NCBI GenBank assembly: GCA_963815445.1
Contig: CAWFGV010000006.1
Span: forward strand, 62,001 to 126,000
Length of the DNA stretch: 64,000 nucleotides
From: JANLYC01 sp963815445
GTDB taxonomy: Bacteria > Actinomycetota > Actinomycetes > Propionibacteriales > Nocardioidaceae
Reading direction: 5' to 3'
Shown: positions 51,282-59,158 of the stretch, piece after piece
Layout: the number at the start of each line of letters is the position of its first letter
Numbering within the stretch: the first letter of the stretch is position 1
Notes under the pieces: generated by a model
The model's database searches: none
Seen by the model: the letters and a program-made list of their open reading frames with translations, nothing else
Told to the model about the DNA's origin: nothing
Program-made: the position numbers and the translations under genes

Positions 51282-52164
51282 ATGACGTCGATGTATGGCG
51301 ACCTGGACCGGCCGCCGCTCAACCCCGACGCCCTGCGGCGAGCGCTCGTCGTTCCGGGATCGATGTGGACCTCACTCGACGTCGTCGAGTCCTCGCCGTC
51401 CACGAACGCCGATCTGGCCCTTCGTGCCGTCGAGCCTGCGGACGCCGATGCGGACGGTGTCGTCCTCATCGCTGAGCACCAGACAGCCGGACGCGGACGG
51501 CTGGACCGAACCTGGACGTCACCGCCGCGGTCCGGTCTGGCGATGTCGGTGTTGATCCGCCCCGACCTGCACGCAACGGTGCCCGCTGCCCGGTGGCCAT
51601 GGCTGCCGTTGCTGTCGGGGCTCGCGGTCGCGGCCGCGTTGCGTAAGGACGCCGGTGTCGAGGCCGGGCTCAAGTGGCCCAACGACGTGCTCGTGGCCGA
51701 CCGCAAGGTCGCGGGGCTTCTCGTGGGTCGAGCGGGTCGAGCGCGTGGACCGGAGCGACGGCCACGACAGTGGTCGGGGACCTGCGGCGGCCATCATCGG
51801 AATCGGGCTCAACGTGTCGTTGCGCGCGGACGAGCTGCCGGTCCCGACTGCGACCTCGTTGGCGATCGAGAACGCCTCGACGACGGACCGGTCGCTGCTC
51901 GCCCGCGGCGTGCTGCGGGTGCTGGCCGGGTTGCTGAGGGACTGGTACGCCCATGAGGGCGACGCCTCGGCCGGGTTGCACACGGCATACGTCGAGGCGT
52001 GCACGACGCTCGGCCGTCGCGTCCGGCTCGAACGGCCGGATGGCGCGGTCGAGACGGGGGAGGCGACCGGTGTCGACGACACCGGTCGCTTGCTGGTCCG
52101 GACTGCCGGCGGCCAGGTGGCGTTCGGCGCGGGAGATGTCGTTCACCTGAGGGCCGAGACGTGA
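51282..52164 (+). pseudogene. birA: Biotin--protein ligase, interrupted by a +1 frameshift
   Basis: The first part has the BirA/LplA catalytic core: SSPSTNADLALRA, EHQTAGRGRLDRTW, GLKWPNDVLVADRKVAG. After LLV the reading frame is lost, and the +1 frame continues with ERVERVDRS, AAIIGIGLNVSLRADELP and the C-terminal cap domain to 52164. Dropping one G from GGG 51725-51727 restores a single protein of about 293 residues. The enzyme biotinylates AccA3 and pyruvate carboxylase and is normally essential, so a sequencing error is likely. ATG 51282 is leaderless. Confidence 0.85.
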
Positions 52165-52213
52165 CACGATCGGAACGACCAGACCCCGACTCACCTGTCG
52201 AAGGAACACGCTG

Positions 52214-52756
52214 ATGGGCATCTCACCGAAGCTGCTCGGTGATGGCGAGCACGTCATCATCTCGACGCGCACGCACTGGAAGGCGCTCGTCGTCCCTGCC
52301 GTCGTGCTGATCCTGTCGTTCGGGGTCGGCAGCTTCCTGCTGGCCGTGCTCCCCAGCGGCAGCGCACATGACGTGCTCATGTGGCTCGTGGTCATCGTCG
52401 CTGCTGCCGTGATCATCTGGTTCTCCGTCCGGCCGTTCCTGGTGTGGCTGACGGCGTCGTACACCGTGACCAACCGCCGACTGATCAACCGGTCCGGCGT
52501 GCTCACGCGGAAGGGGCGTGACATTCCGCTGCACCGGATCAACGACGTCTCGTACGAGCGCGGTGTCCTCGACCGGATGCTGGGCTGCGGCACGCTGGTG
52601 ATCTCTGACGCCAGCGAGGAGGGGATGTCGGTCCTGCCGGACGTGCCGAAGGTCGAGTCGTTACAGCTGATCATCACCAATCTGCTGTTCGGAAACGACG
52701 ACGGACACGACGACGACGGGACTCCGCCGCATCCGCTGGAGCCGCGCCGCGGGTGA
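52214..52756 (+). CDS. Membrane protein with bacterial PH domain (DUF304)
   Basis: 180-residue protein. An N-terminal soluble strand (LLGDGEHVIISTRTHWKAL), two transmembrane helices (about 25-45 and 56-76), then a bPH_2 domain with YTVTNRRLINRSGVLTRKGRDIPLHRINDV, the classic DUF304 motif. Function unknown; the same gene type lies next to birA in mycobacteria (Rv3278c). AAGGA precedes ATG 52214. It overlaps the cyclase gene by GTGA. Confidence 0.88.
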   Translation: MGISPKLLGDGEHVIISTRTHWKALVVPAVVLILSFGVGSFLLAVLPSGSAHDVLMWLVVIVAAAVIIWFSVRPFLVWLTASYTVTNRRLINRSGVLTRKGRDIPLHRINDVSYERGVLDRMLGCGTLVISDASEEGMSVLPDVPKVESLQLIITNLLFGNDDGHDDDGTPPHPLEPRRG

Positions 52757-53814
52757 CTCTCGACGACAACGCGCCAGAGATGAGCGAGGACCCGGAGCAC
52801 CCGGTGTCGGTGCCGCCGCCGGCTGGTGGGCCCGGCGCAACCACTCGCGAAGATCTCGAGCGCGCGATCCTCGGTGAGGCCCCGAACCTGACGTCGGCCG
52901 ACATCACCGGCGCGGGCGAGGACGCTGCCCGCGACGGTCGTCGGCTGTGGCGCGCGCTCGGTTTCCCCGATGCGGGGGACGCCGCGGCCTTCACCGGTGC
53001 AGACCGCGAGGCGATGGCGAAGCTGATGGCGCTGGTGGACTCGGGCTTGATGGAGTTCGAGACGGCGATCCGGCTCACGCGAGCGCTCGGCTCCACGATG
53101 GCCCGGCTCGCTGACTGGCAGGTCGCCACGCTGAGCGAGCTCGTCGAACGTTTGGAGGCGTCGGGGCGCGGTACCGGCTCGAGGCTGACGACAGGTCTGG
53201 GGATCATCGAGTCTGTCGAGCCGACGTTCGAGGCCCTCCTCACGTACTCGTGGCGGCGGCACCTGGCTGCCGCCGTAGGTCGGATCGAGGCGCTCGGTGC
53301 GAGGGACTCCGATCTGCACACCCTCAGCGTCACGGTCGGGTTCGCTGACCTCGTGGGTTTCACCGAGCTGGCGAACGGGATGGACGAGGACTTGTTGGCC
53401 GACGTGGTCGAAGAGTTCGAGTCGAGCTGTTCCGACCTCGTCGCGGCCCGCGGCGGCAGGGTGATCAAGACGCTCGGCGACTCGGTGCTGTTCATCGCCG
53501 AGGAACCACTGGTCGGTGTGGACATCGCTTCAGACATCGTCGAGCACGTCGGAGGTGACGAGGCACTCCCCGATGTCCACGTCGGCCTCGCCACGGGCCC
53601 GGTGATCATGCGGCTGGGTGACGTGTTCGGCGCGCCGGTGAACATGGCGAGCCGGTTGACGGGGGTGGCGCGCCGTAACCGCGTCATCTGCGACGAGCCG
53701 ACGGCCCAAGCCGTAGGGGACGTGCCGGGTTACGTGACCCGGCCGCTGACCGAACGTCCGTTGCGTGGCTTCGGCTCCGTCCAGCCCATCTCGGTACGCC
53801 GCATCCTGCGTTGA
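52753..53814 (+). CDS. Class III adenylate cyclase with N-terminal regulatory domain
   Basis: 353-residue cytoplasmic protein. The N-terminal half (about 30-180) resembles the autoinhibitory domain of the pH-sensing mycobacterial cyclase Rv1264. The C-terminal cyclase domain shows metal-binding Asp in GFADLVGFTEL, KTLGDSVLF with the second Asp, and GAPVNMASRLTGVA. It makes cAMP from ATP. No membrane segment. It is coupled to the PH-domain gene by GTGA. Confidence 0.9.
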   Translation: MTLDDNAPEMSEDPEHPVSVPPPAGGPGATTREDLERAILGEAPNLTSADITGAGEDAARDGRRLWRALGFPDAGDAAAFTGADREAMAKLMALVDSGLMEFETAIRLTRALGSTMARLADWQVATLSELVERLEASGRGTGSRLTTGLGIIESVEPTFEALLTYSWRRHLAAAVGRIEALGARDSDLHTLSVTVGFADLVGFTELANGMDEDLLADVVEEFESSCSDLVAARGGRVIKTLGDSVLFIAEEPLVGVDIASDIVEHVGGDEALPDVHVGLATGPVIMRLGDVFGAPVNMASRLTGVARRNRVICDEPTAQAVGDVPGYVTRPLTERPLRGFGSVQPISVRRILR

Positions 53815-53940
53815 GCGCCAGGCTGTGCCGCGCCCGGCCGTTGAGTTCGCCTGCCCACGTCGTCCCGCGGAGACGATGTTGAGACCCAGAAAGTGTTGTG
53901 GACAAGGCGAAACGGGCTGGCGGGTGTCGGCCATGGCAGG

Positions 53941-53961
53941 TAGAATCGAACACATGTTCGA
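53941..53961 (+). promoter_or_regulatory. Leaderless promoter with perfect SOS (LexA) box
   Basis: -10 TAGAAT (53941-53946), 7 nt, then ATG 53954. Positions 53946-53961 read TCGAAC ACAT GTTCGA, a perfect match to the mycobacterial/actinobacterial SOS consensus TCGAAC-N4-GTTCGA. The box covers the last base of the -10 and the start codon, so bound LexA would block transcription. Confidence 0.85.
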
Positions 53962-55813
53962 CACCGACCTCAGCGCACTCGACGAGCTGGCCACCCTGGC
54001 CGCCGCCGAGCAAGCGCGGAGGGATGCTGAACAGGCGGAGGTGCGGCTCTTGCAGACGGCGGCTCATTGGGCCGACCTGCACGGTGAGCTCGCCCGGGCC
54101 ACGAGCCCGATGCTGCCCGGCAGTGAGCAGCTGGTCCGGTTCGGTGGTGCCGGCACCCCGGAAGTGGCGGAGTTCGCGCCGGCCGAGCTCGGGGTCGTGC
54201 TGGCCACCTCCACGGCCGCCGCTGAACGGCTGGTCGGCGATGCTCTGGACCTGCGTCACCGTCTCCCGCGCCTGTGGGGTCGGGTCTGTGCGGGTGAGGT
54301 GAAGCCGTGGATCGGCCGCCGGACCGCCGAAGCCACCCGTCACTTGTCCGAAGACACGGTCGCGGTGGTCGATCGTCGGATCGCGAAGTATGCCCATGCC
54401 CTGTCCTGGGGACGGATCGAAGCCATCATCGCCGCGTGCTGGATGGAGTGTGACCCCGAGGCTGCCGGTGAGGCCGACGCGGACGCACGCGCGTCGTTGG
54501 GGGTGTGGGTCAAAGACCAGCCCAACGAGCCCGGCACGCAGGAGATCTTCATCCGGGCCGAAGCACCGGACGCGCTACGGTTCAACGCTTCGATCGGCGG
54601 CATCGCCACCGGACTCGGCGCTCTCGGCGACACCCGTCCGGTGGATGTGCGACGGGCGGCTGCGGTGGGGATCCTGGCCAACCCCCAACACGCCCTGGAC
54701 CTGTTCACCGACATCGACACCGCCGCCGGCCACCCCGAACCGACCGACCCCGACGACCCCACCGGCCCGGATGGTCGCGATGTTCCGGCGCAGGCAGTGC
54801 GTTCGGGTCGGGCCAGGCCGGTGGACCACCGGCCGGACGTCACGTTGTATGTCCACCTCACCGACCAGGCGCTGGCCGCCGGTGAAGGGGTGGCGCGGGT
54901 CGAGGGCATCGGCCCGGTCACCGTCGACCGGGTCCGCACCTGGCTCGGACACGCCAACGTCACCGTCAAACCCGTCATCGACCTCAACGACCAGGTCCCG
55001 GTCGATGCCTATGAGATCACCGACCGGATCCGTGAAGCCGTCCATCTGGCGATCCCGGTCGACTGCTTCCCCTACGCCACCTCCACGAGACGGTCCGGCG
55101 ACATCGACCACACCATCGCCTTCGTCACACCTGATGAGGGTGGGCCACCGGGCCAGACCGGCCTCGGCAAGCTCGGCCCCATCACCCGCTTCCACCACCG
55201 GGTCAAAACCCACGGTGACTGGCAAGTCGCCCAACCCTTCACCGGCGTGTTCGTGTGGCGCACCCCGACCGGCCGGTATCTCCTGGTCGACCACACCGGC
55301 ACCCACCGGCCAATCTCACGCCCTGCCCTGCCCTGCCCTGCCGCTGCCGGCTGCCTGAAACCTGCCCACTCGGCTCCTCGATCTCGACAGGCCTGTCCTG
55401 AGCTTGTCGAAGGGCTCGATCAGCCGGGGCTGGAATCGGCCAGGCGCTGGCTCTTGTCAGGGCATGACCGGGCCCCAGAACAACGGGTCATCGGAGATGT
55501 CCGTGATGCCGGCCGAGTACAACGCACCCGTGACCAGAGTCCGGCGATGGGCGGCGTACGTCAGCACGTGAGCGATCATCTGTCCGTAGGTGAAGACCTC
55601 CGGTTGCCCACCGGTGGCATCGATGAATGCGTCCTCGAGTGCCCCCGTCCCGCAGGCGTTGCGCACGTTCTCGAGGAACGCGGGGCCGACCACGGCCAGG
55701 CGAGACCGCATCGACTCCATCGACTCGTGGTGCTCGATGGTGAAGTCGTACGGCGAATTCGCGACCGAGCAGTTCCACTGGTCCAGCTGCCCGACCAGTC
55801 GAGACAGCAATGA
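53954..55813 (+). CDS. DUF222-HNH (13E12-like) endonuclease family protein, copy 2, with run-on C-terminus
   Basis: DUF222 covers about residues 1-330; the HNH region follows (RRSGDIDHTIAFVTPDEGG, NxxxL-type GLGKLGPITRFHHRVKTHGDWQ, then RYLLVDHTGTHRP near residue 455). Homologues usually end soon after this point. Here no stop occurs: the frame runs through a CCCTG tandem repeat and a REP-like palindrome and on across the antisense strand of the araC gene to 55813 (619 residues). The last 160 residues are therefore probably not native. ATG 53954 is fixed by the leaderless promoter with SOS box. Confidence 0.78.
   Translation: MFDTDLSALDELATLAAAEQARRDAEQAEVRLLQTAAHWADLHGELARATSPMLPGSEQLVRFGGAGTPEVAEFAPAELGVVLATSTAAAERLVGDALDLRHRLPRLWGRVCAGEVKPWIGRRTAEATRHLSEDTVAVVDRRIAKYAHALSWGRIEAIIAACWMECDPEAAGEADADARASLGVWVKDQPNEPGTQEIFIRAEAPDALRFNASIGGIATGLGALGDTRPVDVRRAAAVGILANPQHALDLFTDIDTAAGHPEPTDPDDPTGPDGRDVPAQAVRSGRARPVDHRPDVTLYVHLTDQALAAGEGVARVEGIGPVTVDRVRTWLGHANVTVKPVIDLNDQVPVDAYEITDRIREAVHLAIPVDCFPYATSTRRSGDIDHTIAFVTPDEGGPPGQTGLGKLGPITRFHHRVKTHGDWQVAQPFTGVFVWRTPTGRYLLVDHTGTHRPISRPALPCPAAAGCLKPAHSAPRSRQACPELVEGLDQPGLESARRWLLSGHDRAPEQRVIGDVRDAGRVQRTRDQSPAMGGVRQHVSDHLSVGEDLRLPTGGIDECVLECPRPAGVAHVLEERGADHGQARPHRLHRLVVLDGEVVRRIRDRAVPLVQLPDQSRQQ
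55321..55340. repeat. (CCCTG)4 tandem repeat
   Basis: Four exact CCCTG units just after the HNH domain coding sequence, at the place where the native stop would be expected. Confidence 0.9.
55384..55415. repeat. REP-like palindromic sequence
   Basis: TCGACAGG followed by GCCTGTCCTGAGCTTGTCGA and AGGGC. The CCTTCGACAAGCTCAGGACAGGC-type sequence is a widespread intergenic REP in high-GC bacteria; translated it gives the familiar ACPELVEG artefact. It lies between the HNH and araC genes. Confidence 0.75.
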
Positions 55814-56368
55814 CCGGGTGGTCGGATCCGCGTCGATGCCCTCGACGGAGATCTCGATCAGCCGGTCGAGCTCCTCGTCGCCCAGCGTGTTCGCCCCTTC
55901 GATGAGCTCACCGACGAGCCAGACGTGGTGCTCGGTCATGGTGACGATGAGGTCCATCGAGGTCACCTTTCGCAGGGCCGGGACGCGCAGCGCGCCAGGC
56001 GGGTGGAAGTGAACGTCGTTCGGTGACGCCAGTAGCGGTGGGCCCGGAAGGGCGCGCCAGGCCGCCGGACCGCGGCCGAAGTCACGTTGGAAAGCGCGGG
56101 TGAAGGCCTCGTGGGACGAGTAGCCGGCCTCAACCGCGATATCGAGGATGTTCGCGTCAACGGTCAGCAGGCGATATGCGGCTCGTTCCATCAGGATGCG
56201 CCGCCGAAACCGCCCGGCGCTCTCCCCCGACACCGCCTTGACGACCCGGTCGAGGTGGGAGCGTGAGAACGACAGTTGCGCTGCCAGATCATCGCCATCG
56301 ACATCGTGGTCAAGGCTCGCCGCAACCGCGTCCAAGAAGTCCGCGAATATGTCGGCGCCGGGTTCCAT
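55457..56368 (-). CDS. AraC-family regulator with C-terminal DinB-like domain
   Basis: 303-residue protein. N-terminal AraC helix-turn-helix pair (residues about 15-115: DDLAAQLSFSRSHLDRVVKAVSG and IAVEAGYSSHEAFTRAFQRDFGRGPAAWR). The C-terminal half resembles a DinB-like four-helix domain (MDLIVTMTEHHVWLVGELIEGAN, late FTYGQMIAHVLTYAAHRR). This fusion type is found in actinobacteria; ligand unknown. The run-on HNH frame overlaps its 3' end by 357 nt on the other strand. Confidence 0.88.
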   Translation of the reverse strand: MEPGADIFADFLDAVAASLDHDVDGDDLAAQLSFSRSHLDRVVKAVSGESAGRFRRRILMERAAYRLLTVDANILDIAVEAGYSSHEAFTRAFQRDFGRGPAAWRALPGPPLLASPNDVHFHPPGALRVPALRKVTSMDLIVTMTEHHVWLVGELIEGANTLGDEELDRLIEISVEGIDADPTTRSLLSRLVGQLDQWNCSVANSPYDFTIEHHESMESMRSRLAVVGPAFLENVRNACGTGALEDAFIDATGGQPEVFTYGQMIAHVLTYAAHRRTLVTGALYSAGITDISDDPLFWGPVMP

Positions 56369-56416
56369 GCCAGCATCCTGCCCGACCGCGCGCGATCTGA
56401 CTTGATCGAAATCCGC

Positions 56417-57004
56417 CTAGCGGGGCGATCTCAGGGCGTCGCCGCTCTCGCCTTCGACCTCAGCCTGCTCGCTCAGGATTTCCTCCTCGACGAGGCGACC
56501 GACCAGGTCAAGCGCCAGCTCGGGGGAGTCGTCCGGGTTGCGACGGAACACGAAGGTGCGGTAGCTCCAGAACCTGAAGACCATGCCGAGCGCCAGCCCG
56601 ATGATGTTGGCGGAGACGTTGTCGGCGACCACGGAGCGCAGGTCGAGCACATAGTGCGAGAACGCGAGGCAGCCGATCGCGATGGCCATGCCGATCGCAT
56701 TGAGCACGAAGAAGAGGAACACCTCACGGTGGGCCCCTGTGCGAGCCCGGTCCCGCCAGGTCCAGTGCCGGTTGCCGAAATAGGTGACGAGGGTCGCGAC
56801 GGCCACCGAGATCGCCTTCGCCGTCAACGGCTTGTGCTCGAGGACCCCCGGGTTGCCGGCGAACCGAAGCACGTTGAAGGTGCCGACGTCGACGACGAAG
56901 CCGATTCCGCCGACGACTCCGAACTTCGCAGCCTCGTGCACCAAGGCACGCAGACGGTTCAGCACGCGCAGGGCTCCTGTGGTCGGTCGACGGCGGTCCA
57001 CCAT
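56417..57004 (-). CDS. GtrA-family membrane protein
   Basis: 195-residue protein with four transmembrane helices (about residues 27-47, 62-80, 93-113, 125-150): FGVVGGIGFVVDVGTFNVLRF, LVTYFGNRHWTWRDRAR and the final FRFWSYRTFVFRR motif are typical of GtrA/DPMS-associated proteins, which help move polyprenyl-linked sugars across the membrane. A gene of this type lies beside purK in mycobacteria (Rv3277). The acidic C-terminal tail is unusual. Confidence 0.9.
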   Translation of the reverse strand: MVDRRRPTTGALRVLNRLRALVHEAAKFGVVGGIGFVVDVGTFNVLRFAGNPGVLEHKPLTAKAISVAVATLVTYFGNRHWTWRDRARTGAHREVFLFFVLNAIGMAIAIGCLAFSHYVLDLRSVVADNVSANIIGLALGMVFRFWSYRTFVFRRNPDDSPELALDLVGRLVEEEILSEQAEVEGESGDALRSPR

Positions 57005-57222
57005 CGTGCAGATGGGTGCAGTCAGGCAAGCCTACGGGCCCCCGTGACCGCCGTCGTGCCGAGTCGCACAGGTGTAACCGGTCGGACTAGGCCGATACGG
57101 GTAAAGCGTGTTATCACGTCTCATAGTTTGCATTTGGAAGAACCGCGTAGTGCGTGTTGCCGCCGGGGGTACGCTGCGCTGAGTTCTCGGTTCAGCTGTC
57201 CCATATCTTTGGAGTTTCTGCT

Positions 57223-59097
57223 GTGCTGAGACGACTGCGTGTCCCTGGCCTCGTGGCGAGCTGCCTTGCCGCCGTCCTCATTCCGACGACGGCCGGCACC
57301 GTCAGCGCGATGACGGTCCCCGAGAGCTCCGGCGCAGCCGTGCTCGCTGTCGCCGCAGACCCCAACGGCGAGATCCACAGCAGCTTCGGCGATGCTCCCG
57401 ACGAGATGTGGCTGTACTGGCGCGGCCCCGACAACGTGGTCCGCTACGGTCCCACGCAGACGTACGCGTACAGCGCGCAGGCCGCGGCGCCGGCAACGAC
57501 GCCGGTCGACACGGCAGGTCCGTTCTGGCAGGTAAAGCTCACCGGGCTGACGCCAGGAGCCACGTACCACTTTGCGGTCGGCACCAGCGGTGCCGACCAC
57601 ACGTTCACCGCAGCGCCCACGGGTGACTTCGTCTGGGACGACATCGGCGACACCGGCACGACGTATCACGGCGGCTGCAACACCCCCTGGATGTCGCAGG
57701 TCTGGCAAGGGCTGGCGGACGACAACCCGACGGTCGTCACGCATGGCGGTGACATCACCTACGCCAACTCCTGCGGGAAGCCGGCAGTCCACCAGTTCTG
57801 GGAGGACATCGCGCCGGTCGCGACCCAGGCGGCGATGCAGTTCGCGTGGGGCAACCACGAGGCCGGCTCTTCCGCGGCGGACTCCCTCGGCAACTACAAG
57901 GGCCGCTTCAACATGCCCCACACCCAGACCGTTCCCTCCGACACCGCGACGACGGTCTCCGGTGTCGGTTGCCCCTCACCCGCGGACCCGACGAAGAACG
58001 GATGCCGGGGAGACGACTGGGGCTACTTCACGGCGGGGCACGTGCTCTTCATCGCCTACCCGGAGCCATGGACCGGGGCCTACTCGGACTGGCTGGCCAA
58101 GGTCGATCCGCTGATGGCTCAGGCCGAAGCGGACCCCAACATCTACATGATCGTCACGTGGGGCCACCGTCCCGCGTACGGCAACGGCGGTGGCGGCGAT
58201 CTCGATCTGCGCGCCGCTATCGACACGCTCGGCGACAAGTACTCGCCCACCGCCCGTCCCGACGGCAAGTACCTGCTCAACGTGGCCCACCACGTGCACT
58301 CGGGTCAGGCGTTGACCCCGCGCCACGGGGTCGTGCATCTGGTCGACGGCGCCGGGGGTACCGACATCGTCACGACCGGAAATGCGGGCGCGGGAACGCT
58401 GTTCATCTCCGGCCACTACTCGCATCTCCGCACCGCGTTCACCGGGGACAAGCTCACCTACTCCTTCATCTGCGGCCCTGTCTCGTCGCCCGCGTCCGGG
58501 AACACCTGCACCACCGGCAGCGTCATGTTCAGCCAGACCTTGACGGGATACGCGGGTTCGGGACCCCCGCCCCCGCCGCCCCCGCCGCCCCCGCCGCCCC
58601 CGCCGCCCCCGCCGCCGACCTCGAAGGAATTCATCACCAACACGAGTTTTGAGACCAACAAGACCGGTTGGACCGGGCTGTACAACGCGCAGTCGAAGAC
58701 AGCCAGGGCCCTGGTCGACAAGCACGACGGCGCGTACAGCCTCAAGATCATCCGCAACGTCACCACGGCCGGTCCCGCGGGCGTGGTCTCGAAACCGAGC
58801 TGGGTGCCGTCCACGACCCCAGCAGCGCAGTTCGATGCCAGCGCCTGGGTCCGAGGACAGAAGAGCGGTCAGTCGCAGGCTGTCGTGCTGCAGATCAACG
58901 AGGTCACCTCAGCCGGCACGATCGTCGGCACGAACAGCGTGAGTCTGACCTTCAGCGACGTCGCGTGGCATCGGCTTCAGGTCCCGTACACGACGGTCGG
59001 AGCCAACAACCATCTGGACTTCGTGGTCTACAGTCCGACCCTCAAGGCGAACGCGTGGTTCCTCACCGATGAGGTGAGCTTGCTCGGACCAGGTTGA
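57223..59097 (+). CDS. Secreted purple acid phosphatase-like metallophosphoesterase with polyproline linker
   Basis: 624-residue exported protein: signal peptide (residues about 8-30), fibronectin-like N-terminal domain (WLYWRGPDNVVRYG, LTGLTPGATYHFAVGT), metallophosphoesterase core with DDIGDTG, HGGDITYANS, WGNHEAG, WGHRPAYG and AHHVHSG, then a run of 18 prolines and a C-terminal jelly-roll-like domain (ITNTSFETNKTGWTG) of carbohydrate-binding type. It probably releases phosphate outside the cell. GGAG lies 8 nt before GTG 57223. It lies between gtrA and purK. Confidence 0.88.
   Translation: MLRRLRVPGLVASCLAAVLIPTTAGTVSAMTVPESSGAAVLAVAADPNGEIHSSFGDAPDEMWLYWRGPDNVVRYGPTQTYAYSAQAAAPATTPVDTAGPFWQVKLTGLTPGATYHFAVGTSGADHTFTAAPTGDFVWDDIGDTGTTYHGGCNTPWMSQVWQGLADDNPTVVTHGGDITYANSCGKPAVHQFWEDIAPVATQAAMQFAWGNHEAGSSAADSLGNYKGRFNMPHTQTVPSDTATTVSGVGCPSPADPTKNGCRGDDWGYFTAGHVLFIAYPEPWTGAYSDWLAKVDPLMAQAEADPNIYMIVTWGHRPAYGNGGGGDLDLRAAIDTLGDKYSPTARPDGKYLLNVAHHVHSGQALTPRHGVVHLVDGAGGTDIVTTGNAGAGTLFISGHYSHLRTAFTGDKLTYSFICGPVSSPASGNTCTTGSVMFSQTLTGYAGSGPPPPPPPPPPPPPPPPPPTSKEFITNTSFETNKTGWTGLYNAQSKTARALVDKHDGAYSLKIIRNVTTAGPAGVVSKPSWVPSTTPAAQFDASAWVRGQKSGQSQAVVLQINEVTSAGTIVGTNSVSLTFSDVAWHRLQVPYTTVGANNHLDFVVYSPTLKANAWFLTDEVSLLGPG
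58561..58617. repeat. CCGCCC-type microsatellite encoding polyproline
   Basis: About 57 bp of nearly pure C and G built from CCG and CCC codons in a 9-bp pattern (CCGCCCCCG). It encodes the proline linker of the phosphatase and could vary in length by slippage. Confidence 0.85.
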
Positions 59098-59145
59098 CGG
59101 ACAGTCCGCCCGGGGCCACGGCGCGGTCATGCGCACGCACCTCGC

Positions 59146-59151
59146 TAGAGT
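59146..59151 (+). promoter_or_regulatory. -10 element of leaderless purK
   Basis: TAGAGT, 7 nt, then GTG 59159. Confidence 0.6.
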
Positions 59152-59158
59152 TCCGGCT

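Noticed and set aside
53765..53953. Longer start (53765) of the second HNH gene
   Set aside because: It overlaps the cyclase end; the -10/SOS box arrangement fixes ATG 53954.
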